From: Patiria miniata
Lineage: Eukaryota; Echinodermata; Asteroidea; Valvatida; Asterinidae
Direction of reading: 5' to 3'
Length of the DNA: 64,000 bases
Assembly: GCF_015706575.1 (NCBI RefSeq)
Contig: NW_024037056.1
Span: forward strand, 2,628,109-2,692,108
Below the pieces are notes generated by a model. The model did no database searches. It was not told where the DNA came from and was given only the letters and a program-made list of their open reading frames with translations. The translations under genes were made by a program, and so were the position numbers. This document shows positions 51,790 through 62,400 of this stretch, piece by piece; the first letter of the stretch is position 1, and each line of letters begins with the position of its first letter.

Positions 51790-52354
51790 AGGGAATATAC
51801 AACATTTGCTTTTCCTGTAATTTTCAGAAATGAATGTTTTTTTTAGGGGGGGGGGGGGGGGAGAGAGTAGTACTGTATGGCAAGTACTGTTACACTGACT
51901 TGTTTGACGTTTTGTGTTCGTAGATGCCGAAAACCCAACAAAAACAATCGTGTTCTTGCACTCTGGTTTTCTGACCCCACTTAAATTGAAATGGAGCAAT
52001 TTATAGACTTCAGGGAATTTTAACGTCAGGGAACCAGACAGTCTAGCTAGCTTATACCCATTCATACAACGTAGGTGTGAAATCGATTGCAGAAAAAAAT
52101 TCAGACTAACTATATAGTAAATGTTGGAATGGGGGCCAGTATTTGAAAAAGCCAGTTTTTTTTCCAACGCTGGTCACCTGACCAGTGTTGGAAATCGATA
52201 CAAAAATACCACTTTTCTTGAAAATGACAGCACACCAGGTGCCATGATTTTACAGGATGCTTTAGGCTGTCGTCCCCTAACAGTCCAGCAAGGTATTTCA
52301 TGATAATTTGGTAATTTCGTTTGTATATTTGCAAACGTTGTATATTCCCTTCAG
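51786..52354. mobile_element. TTAA MITE, palindromic-core family, copy d
   Basis: Starts at the same TTAA that ends copy c (TTAAAGGGAATATACAAC) and ends ACGTTGTATATTCCCTTCA. The core has arms CCAACGCTGGTC and GACCAGTGTTGG at 52164-52191. A G-run (about 51846-51860) lies inside. Confidence 0.8.
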
Positions 52355-53350
52355 ATGGAAAAGGAAAAGACATTTTCCTAGAAAAAAGTTAATACAAATA
52401 ATAGCACTGTTTTTTTGTTTTTCATTTAAAAATCGGCCATGTTTTTGGGGTGTTTTTTTTGAGGGGGCAGTTTTTGTACATAAACATTGTATCTTCATGT
52501 CTCTAAATTTTTGTAAGAAATAGAACGTTTACGGTCAGGAATTCTCAGGATTCCCACCGAAATCTTAAAATGAAATTTAACGACTTTTCTGGGAATTAAT
52601 AAGGGCTTTCCATGACCACTTTCTCTATCTAAGCTGTTTCTTTTGCATCTTACATTGTAGGAACAGCGTCGTAACTATGGGGGCACGTGCCCTCCCCCAT
52701 GCACCCCCCTCCCAAAGAAATGCATCATTTGCCTTCAGCGCCCCCTCCCCCTTGAAAATGTGTGCACACCTACACGCCTGCCGAAGTTTAACCCTAGTTG
52801 CACTACTGCTTAGGAACCTATTTACAACACAACGGCCAGTCATCACACTGAAAATAAAGGTCTTGGCAGTGTGCCTTAATTACCATCAACAAGATGGCCT
52901 CCGCCTAAGGCCGGATCCATACCACAATTTTGAGAGACTCAAAGTATCCAAGTGGGGCAAGTGGGGGCGAAGCGGCTTGCCCAAGGACACAACATAATGG
53001 CCAGCAGCTGGATTCGAACCCCCGACCCTCTGATCATGCGTCACGAACCCTAGCCACTAGACCACACTTCACCACCCATAGATATGTAAAATGAAAATGT
53101 TATCCGGTATAGGTTGTGTGAGATTCCATGACTTTTTCCTTGACTCCGTGTAAAATAACAAAATTCACTGACTTTTCCACGACTTGCCAAGACCAACTCC
53201 AGGCTTTTTCCAGGATTTTTCCAGGACTGTTGGAACCCTGACTTACAGGTGGTACTGTGTATGAAAAGTTCATGGCGTCGTCTGAGCATCAACAGGGGCT
53301 CCAGGGTCCCCCAGGGACACTCTGCCGGCTTGCACTGATTCCCACTTGCT
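52355..53350. other. downstream of the RRM gene, repeats
   Basis: Contains a dispersed repeat near 52660-52790 (GGGGGCACGTGCCCTCCCCC type), a SINE at 52900-53075, and a TTTTCCAGGATTTTTCCAGG repeat near 53150-53240. The open frame of 106 codons at 52677 lies within repeats. Confidence 0.5.
52900..53075 (-). repeat. tRNA-derived SINE
   Basis: On the minus strand the head reads TGGTCTAGTGGCTAGGGTTC with B-box GGGTTCGAATCCAGC, followed by TTGTGTCCTTGGGCAAGCCG, the body word shared with the other SINEs here. Confidence 0.7.
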
Positions 53351-53459
53351 TCAGAGGCTGTAGTCGTACGTTGGCCGGTCGGCGCCCAGGGTGGTCTCAA
53401 GGCTGTAGTCGTAAGTCGGCCGGTCGATACCGAGGGTTCTGGACTCTTGGGACGATGCT
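53351..53459 (-). CDS. RRM gene exon H: last exon
   Basis: ASSQESRTLGIDRPTYDYSL, then ETTLGADRPTYDYSL and stop. The acceptor ACATTCCCAG is good. The duplicated DRPTYDYSL in this frame, and not in the longer open frames alongside, supports the choice. Confidence 0.6.
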
Positions 53460-56400
53460 CTGGGAATGTCAGAGAGGTCATTGAGAGAGGATGAACAGGA
53501 TGGAGAATCGAGGCAAAATGGTTTCCTTTACAAAAGTATCAGTGCAATGATTAATAATAATAATAATAATAAGTTCTTATATAAGGCTTTTAACCATTGA
53601 GCTAGGACCCAAGGAGTTCAAACTCCAAGACTTCAAAAGTAAAAGGATGATCGCCGCGATCGAAAGCAACAATAGAAAGCGCTATACCTTTAGTATATCT
53701 TATGAAATTTCCCCCAAAATCGCATTTCATACATGATGTATTGCCAATTAAAATGTCCAAACAGACATAACTTATCTGAAAAAAATCCAATTTATCTTCA
53801 AATTACAGGGACAGATAGCGCTCTCATGGACCAACAACTGCACATTGATAACTTGATTTCATAACTCACATCTAACAAATGCGCAGTTGTTAAACCTTTC
53901 TAGTCGTAAACTATATTTTTCAAAAAAAGAACAAGACGTGACATGACTTATTATGCAGCATATAGGGAGGTTGGTGGTAACTAACTAAAAAAGGTGGCGA
54001 CGATCATCGTGTTCAAAGGCCGCTTGCAGTCACGCAATGAATGGTCTAGGCTTGCGGTCACAGTGCTTTAGCTATAGACATTCCTGAGGGATTGGAATGT
54101 TTATGGTTAAAATGTAAATCGCCCAAGAGGTCCGACTCCTTGGGTCCTTGCTCTATGAGACAAATAGAACATATACAGTGGGACGTCGCTATACTGAACA
54201 CCGCTATACCAAACATTCGGCTATACCGAACATCGTCCTTGGCTCCCGATTTTTGTGTACAAAACCAACCGAACATTGTTGTTGAAAACCGTCAACAGAA
54301 GAGTGACAAGTGGCTATTATTTCCCCAAGGAATAGAAGGGGAAAGCCACCCATTGCTGTAGGTAGTAAGCTCAAAACTGTGTAATTACATAATAGTCGGC
54401 ACATGTTCGAAGTTATCTTTCAGTAACGACCAGGGTGTGCACGGTGAAGTTATGAAGGGCGCATTTATTGAAAAGTGAGTACCGGAGCACCGGCAGCTTA
54501 AAATCGCTATACCGAACGATCACTATTACGAACATTTTCTGTGGATCCCGGCCGCGATGTTCGTTATAGCGGCGTTCTACTGTACACTGATTCAGAAGAG
54601 AGACCAACCTCTCAGGCTCACGGTACAGCCTGTCGTCTGAGAGACGCCTGTCATCATGTCCCCAAGCATCAGCGCGGTCTCGCTCCAGGGAATACCTATC
54701 GTCTACCCTGTCCGGTTCTCGGTACCCATCCCTGACCGGTTCCCGGTAGAGTCTCTCCTCCCTTGGGTCTAGATCCCTCCTGTCGTCACGGGGGTAGGGA
54801 TCCCTAGGGTAGGGATCTCGTCTTAAGGGGTCATCGTCGTACAGACGGGCACGTGGGACTGCAGGGTTTCATGGAAATAAGAGTAGGACAAACTACTTTG
54901 TAACTCTCACAGTTGAAGTCATCACAAGTCTTTAAAGGTCAAGCATAAGTGTATCACAAGTTCTTCAATTTCAAGTAAAGATGAAAACTATTCAAACCAT
55001 TGGCACCGGTACTACTTTGTATTACATTGTGTTTAGTCACTGATGAATCATTAAAACCACACAGGGTGAGTAAAAAAAAAACGAAACCCAAATGTCGGGA
55101 CAGTTGTATTAGTGAAGTTCTGCATGTAGCACTTTCAAAATCTAGGATATGAAAGCCCAATTCATAAGCTTTCTTTTAGTACAAGAATCATTCAAATCAC
55201 TCATGTACTTTTCAAGTTAAAGAGTTTTAAACACAACCACCGTTCCAAAGTTCTGTGCAAGGATCACAAAAAAGTTGTGTGTTGTTTTAGCAAAACGAAA
55301 CAATTCATACACATCCTTATGTGATTTGTTTTCGTTTCGCCGAAAGGACACTGAACGTTTTTGTGATCCGTGGACAGAACTTTCAAACGGTGGTTGTGTT
55401 TAAAACTCCGTAAGTTGAAAAGTACATGAGTGATTTGAATAATTCTTGTACTAAAAAAAGCCTATGAATTGCACTTTCATATCCTAGATTTTGAAAGTGC
55501 TACATGCAGAACTTCACTAAAACAATGGTTCGGACATTTTGGTTTCGTTTTTTTTACTCACCCTGTAGTGTGCTTGGTTGGTTTCAAATGCAAACGTAAG
55601 TAATAGGCAAGGCATATTTTGGACACCACAGTGACTAAAGGGTTGAATGTAATAATAATAATAATAACAATAATTATTGTGCTTATATAGCGCTTTCCAT
55701 TGTATCAACGATCTCAGAGCGCTTTACAATTATTACTCCGTTCATCAGGCCATGGGACCACGCGGCAGCCGATATCAGCGCTCAATCGGTCCTCGACCCT
55801 CACAGGTACCCATTTTCACTCCTGGGTGGAGAGAGGCAATTGTAGTCAAGTGTCTTGCCCAAGGGCACAAACACCATGTTCCTGGCAGAGTTCGAACCCA
55901 CGCATCTTCGTACATGAGTCAAACACTGTAACCACTGGACCACGGCGTTCTACACGCTGTGGTCCATTTTTTTTTTTTAGTACAAGAATTATTCAAATCA
56001 CTCATGTAGTGTGACCATAGAGCAAGGACCCAAGGAGTCAGAACTCTTGGGCGATTTACATTTTGACCATTAACATACCAATCCCTCGGGAATGTCTATA
56101 GCTACAGCACTGTGACCGCAAGCCTCGACCATTCAAAGCGTGAATGCCAGCGGCCTTTGAACACGATGATCGTCGCCGCCTTTTTAGTTGGTAACCAACA
56201 ACCTCCCTATATGCTGCATAATAAGTCATGTCACGTCGCTGCTCTTTTTTGAAAAATATATTTTACGACAAGATAGGTTTTTACAACTGCGCAGTTGTTA
56301 GGTGTGAGTTATGAACTCAAGTTAGCAATGTGCAGTTGTTGGTGCTTAAAAGCGGTATCTGTCCCTGTAATTTGGAGATAAATTGGATTTCTTTCAGATA

Positions 56401-59400
56401 AGTTTTCATGTATTTTCAGGCATTTTAAATGGCAATATATCATTGATGAAATGTGTTTTTTTGGAAAATTTCACAAGTTTTCACACTAAAGGTACAGAGC
56501 ATTTTGTTCTTCATGAAATTATTGTTCCAGTGATGTTGACCACATTTATATACAGTATCATCCAACTGCGAACAAACACTTCAAAATCATTCATTTTTAG
56601 CGATGTATGACAACTGCGCATGCGTATTTACCATGGTACTGTCTGCGAAGCCATGCAAACTCCTTTTTCTGGCATTAGTGAGCGCGGATCTCTGTTGTGT
56701 CGAGATTAGCGTAGTGAGCAACTGAGCAAGCTGGCGCCAGGTGCTTTCTATTGTAGCTTTAGAGCGCGGCGACCATCATTTTACTTTTGAAGTCTTGGAG
56801 TACGAACTCCTTGGGTCCTTGCTCTATGGTGTGACAAACGCATTTCTTTCGTTCGTCATCCTTTAACCTGTGAACCAAACGGTCAGATTTAACTTGTGAC
56901 TTGTTTTGTGATGGACAGTTAATTACTTCCGCCAAGGAAGTTATGTTTTAATCGACGTTGGTTTGTTTGTTGGTCAGATGGTTAGTTGGTTTGTCTGTGA
57001 ACAGGACAATATGGCGGGAAATTGTTAAGCTTTGGCGGAGGTTTGCGCTCTCGGAGTGCTTTCTAGTTTGACTTGTGATTAATTTGACTTGAATCTCTTG
57101 GAGCTGAGCGCAGTACAGGTCCATGGGAGCGTTTCACGATAAAGTGCTACGCTAGGAGATTAATAAGAGATGCCATTTTTTAGAAAAGTATCTTGAGAAA
57201 ACACCGAAATTACCTTCAATGTAGTCGTCAGGGTAGACCCGGCGCTTGGAGGTGCTCGGAAGGGGGTCCAGGTCCCAGTGATGTCTGGACGGTGAACGCT
57301 CTGAAACCAAACAGAAAACCAATCATTTGAGGGGAACCGATCACTAGTTGCACAGCGGACTGGTGGTCTGGTACACTGGACTCAAGATCATGTGGGAAAT
57401 TTGCAGGTTGTGGGTTCGAGTCCAGCCTGGGGTTATGATGGGTGTGTCCATGGGCAAGACACTTTTCACACATTGTTTCTCCCCGCCCAGGAGTAAATGG
57501 GTACCTGTGAGGGTAGAGATGGTTGCGTTTGATTCAGTTGGTTAACCCTACATGGCAACTTCGAGCTGTATGCTCCCCAGGAAGCTGAGATAGTCTTTGG
57601 GGCATTTTCATTGGCCTGTTGAGCTGGAGGAATAATTATGATATACCTGTATGTGTGTATAAGAGGTTACAAAGGTCAAATGTCACCAAAAAAATTACCT
57701 CTGTGGCTGGTTGCCGGGAACCTTTCATACTCGTAATCTCTGCTCCTCGGAGCGTCATACCGGTCATGTCGTCTTCGGTCGCTCTCCAGGTGAGGGTCAT
57801 CTTTGAAACAAAGAAAGCGTCTCGGTAAAAATTATGGACAACATCCAACAAAGATGGCAAAATGAGGTGCATGAAGTGCTCTGGTAAAAAAAAATTACAA
57901 AGTGCAATCAATTTGAACTGCCACATGTACTAGAAACGACCGAACATTGTTCAGACAAATCAGAAAAATTGTGAATTTTCCTGCATGGAGGCTTTTCTTG
58001 TAAATGTTTACAAATTTTGGATCTCGACTTTGGAATTGATTTTGAGGCGAAGTTGTTCAAGCCTACCTTCATAATCTCGCCTTGGTAGGAGGGAACGAAG
58101 TGGAGGCTCTGGGTCACTGCGGGGGTGGCTTCTGTGATTTCTGGAATGGTCAGTGTGATGGTCAGCCCTGGATGACCTCGGTAGGTCTTGGTAGACTGGA
58201 TCCCTGTGAGGGTCATCTCCAAATGACCGCCGGTCACCTCTGAGTGACCTTTGGGTCAGCGGGTCACTGGTAGCCATCTTGCGTGGAGGGTCTTGGTAAA
58301 CTGGGTCCCTGTAAGGGTCATCTCCGAATGACCGCCGGTCACCTCTGAGTGTATTCTGCATCAGTGAGTCATTGGCAGCCGTCTTGCGTGGGGGGTCGCC
58401 GCAAGTGGAAGGTGGATCATAATGGTCCCCTTTATGGGACATGTTGGGGACAGGGTGTTTTGGGGCACTTTTGTAAGTACCCCTGAGTGACGGTCTGCCA
58501 CCACGATCTTCCGGATTGTATTTCGATTCTTGACGAGCGACACCGACTGCAGAGGCTGCTTGTGTTTTCCGACTCTGCGGTTTCTCGTGTCTCGAGTTAT
58601 TTTTCTTGGCAAAAGGAGAGTTGTTTTTTGGGGTTGTCCCAGGCGGGAGAGGTTGAGGGCTATCAGAGAGGGCCTCCTTCTTTACTGCTGGGTACTGGAC
58701 GGGCCCGTACTGAGATGGAGGGATGTAGGGCTCCCATTCCGCGTTTGGCGCCAGTGCTATGTCTTTGGGCGTCAGTTGGGTCGGGGCTGGTGCTTTCCTG
58801 AAATAAATCGTGTTATTATTATTATTATTATTATTTATTCGGCATTAAAAACACAAGCAACAAACATTCACATATAGAGAAAACCAAAAACCAAGAAAAC
58901 AAAAACGAACATGACGAAAGCCAGGGGCATATGCCCGGAATTAAACAAGTTTACCTAAAAACTGTGGCCCGAAGGCCTTCAATTCCAATACCTCTGGCTA
59001 CACAAAGAATATATATAAATCTATAAAAATCTATAAAAATGTGTTAACAAAAAAAAACATATATTAAAAATGGCTACACTCTTTTGATTGGTTTACAACG
59101 GTGAGCTTCTATGCTCTTGATATTGTGGGAACCAGTGAAATTTGAAGAAAAAAACACACAGAGAAAGACAATATCAAAAATAATACTGTCCTCATCCGGG
59201 TACTTTTAATGACATAGTATTGATGGGGTGCTGTGGTCCAATGGTTACGGTGTTCGACTCGTGTGCCATGCTACACGGGTTCGAATCCTGACCGTGGGAA
59301 CATGGTGCTTGTGCTCTTGAGCAAGGCACTTAACCATTATTGCTTCGTCCTTCGGATGGGACGTAAAGCCGTAGGTCCCGTGTGTTGTGTAATGCACGTT

Positions 59401-62400
59401 AAAGAACCCAGTAACACTTGTCGCTAAGAGGAGGGGTTTGCCCCGGTGTTTCTGGCAGTGGCAGCAATTATGCGCCGCAGCACCTAGAAAAAAGGTGCTA
59501 CATAATGGGTCTCATATGTTCATATACTTCATTTACCTGGCTTTGGTTACATTCTCCCCCAGCGCTTTGTATCCTCTGGCAAAAAGCGCTATATATATAC
59601 AGTTATTATTATTATTATCTGGGTACTTTTTACAAAAGCATATGACACGCTAATGTATTTTTACCACTGCAAGCCTGATATTAATAATAATTAACGATAT
59701 GGCTCCTACGTATTTGGTCTCTATTGTGGGGACCAGGCATCTTACTTTTGTTTTCTCGATGGCTTAGTCGCACCGTCAACCATGGATGAGGCAGGCATCG
59801 TCTTCACGTGATGAAGAAACTCACGTTCTGAGACAAGCTCCACAGACATGATGGTCTCATCAAACATCTGAAGGAGCACAGAAAGAAATTCACTGCAACT
59901 TTTCTTTTTTAAACCGCAACTCCTTTTGCACATTTAAATGACTCTAACTCAGGGTATTTTGGCTAGAAACCCTGCCGAACGCAGCAATATACCTGTCAAA
60001 ATGACAAGCCTTCCCAGTGTAGCAAGATCCATCAGGTCGAAAGTCTCAAGGCTGAACTGCCTCAGAGTCTGTGGTCACGAACTGCAGCAGGATACAGCTG
60101 TGGCATTGTTCAATGGGACTAGCTCTCATTGTCTCAGAATTGGCCGTTGATGCACTGGTGTTGATGGCTCAGTGCAGCAAGGCCCCACAGACTTTTGACA
60201 CCTGATGCACTGTGTTGCGTCTGACAGGGTTAGGGTCAAGGAACTTTCAAGAATCTTGCACACACATTGTTAATAACAGTGGGGCTCTGCCTTTTGCAGT
60301 CCTGCAAAAAACTTCTAGGTGGCTTTTCAAACGTTTAATATTAGGTTTTGCCCTTCACTGACGTATAAACACTGTACACTCAGTGTGTTACCTCCGGAGT
60401 GAAAGTTAGAGAAAATTTACTCAGATGGGACTCGAACCCGCGACCTCCTGCATTCTAGTGAAGACGTCTTACCACTTGACCACCGAGCTTGCCGAAAGAA
60501 AAGTCAGTTGGCTGGGTTGGTAGGTTCGAGTCCCACCCGAGTGATTTGTTTCTAACTTACACTCGGGGGTAGCACACTGAGTATACAGTGTTTACACGTC
60601 GGTGAAGGGCAAAACCTAATATAAAATTTACATCACCCCGACGCAAATTCCCACTCATGAATACTTTTCAAATGTTACTTAACTTGTCTTTCGGGATTTG
60701 CTTTAAAAAAATCCAACAAACGAAAGATTAAGAAATACAAAGCATCGTAAAGAATACCTCTCCGTTCATCTCGTCCACTGCCTTGGCAGCGCTTTCGGCA
60801 TCCGTGTAGGCAACGTAGGCTAGGCCGCCACAGTTCCATGTCGCACCCTGACGCTGGATGTAAACTGGAGGAACAAAACAGGTAAAAATACTCAACTGAT
60901 GTCAATTAAACAACAGAGGCTGTGCACTGTGGCCCTTAATTTGTCAACAATAAAACACTGTCGGCTCCGTGCACAAGTATAGTCGGACTCCCTATTATCG
61001 CGGCATCCCTATTATCGCGGCATGGGAAATTTCTCTTTTTGCGTTGCCAAAACTCCTTCAAGTGGCGATTTTTATCCAGTTCACCAGGCATTGAGGATTT
61101 TTTGCCGAGTTGTATGAAAAGGACGATTAAAAAATGTTGTGTCTTTTGGGACTTTTAACGATTTTTAATAAATATTAACGATTTACAAAACTTGCAAATT
61201 TCCCCTCACCGTGTCTGCTAAAAGGTACCGTTTATATTTTAACATTAATCTTTAATTGTGCTCTGTCCATGAAAGTTCCATTGTCTGGTTCCCATTCTTC
61301 AGCTGCAAATGTAAAATGAATTCGAACGATGATATTTGCAGCGCGAAATCATAACAACTTTTACGGGATCAAAATAAGCACCGAGCGTTAGCGAAAATAA
61401 AACGGAAGGGCAGGGTCTTAAGAAATCATCCTGCAGAAATATAGTCTGTAATCAACTTGACCGTTACAGGGAAAATATCAGACTTTATTCAGGGGATGTT
61501 TTTGTCAAACATTAACTTTGAATAAAAAAGTTGGGATCATTATAAAAACCACTTCCCGCATACCGCGATAATAGGAGTCCACCTCCATTTGCACACTCCG
61601 AGCATGTCTATTTTCACAGGCATCGTACATGGAATAAACCGCACCACCGTCAGATTTTTGTATACTAATTTGAAAAGGAAGAGTTATACTACACAAAAGA
61701 CAGGACAATTTGAAGAGGTTAGTGGGCAATCTGTATTCCTAACGAGAAACGTGACAAATACCGCGATAATATGGCAACCCATCCTACCCCCTCAACGGCA
61801 AGAAAGGGAGAGTTGGGGGAGACCTCTGGGAGTGACATTTGAACACATTTTTGATGATGCCTGACATTGATAAGAAGACGATATGGCTTTGTCTACATTC
61901 AGAATAAGAATGTGTTGAAATCTCGATACGTCAAAACCTGTTAAATCAAGAACCCTTCCAACTTATTCTCGTCAATTGTTGTTGAACAGAAAATCCATTG
62001 CATAACTCAAAACTCTGCTCAACTCATAATTTGAGCCAACTCCCCCGAGGTTTGACTGATCGAGATTCCACTGTACTTTGCACTATATGCACACCAGGCC
62101 GTATGCGAACGCACTGCTCTTGAAAGTGGTCGAAAAGCGCCCTCCCTGGTTTGTGCAAGGAGCCCATGTACATTACTCCAGAGGGTGAAATGACGTTTGA
62201 ATATTTGACATTAAACAAACTTTTTACAACATTTTGTGCGCTAATTTTGCCACAGACGCCACGTACTGACACTCAGTTGCAGGGGAGTGCCTGGCACGTG
62301 CGCGTACTTAACAGAACTGGGTAATTTGTTTTTCACGAACTTACACCCGGCACTACATGCGCGCACTCAGAACATGTTTGTTTTCATAAACTGACACCTG

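Noticed and set aside
52677-52997. 106-codon plus-strand frame
   Set aside because: Composed of dispersed repeat and SINE sequence, with no domain or splice support.
53050-53481. 143-codon minus-strand frame over the last RRM-gene exon
   Set aside because: Another frame of the same exon gives the repeated DRPTYDYSL with a stop, and it alone matches the phase of the preceding exon.
58487-58877. Plus-strand frames of 104-115 codons
   Set aside because: They are antisense to the large Pro-rich exon D and run into a TTA repeat.
60421-60493. Possible tRNA gene on the minus strand
   Set aside because: Box-like sequences are present, but the ends do not form an acceptor stem and the stretch sits between transposon arms.
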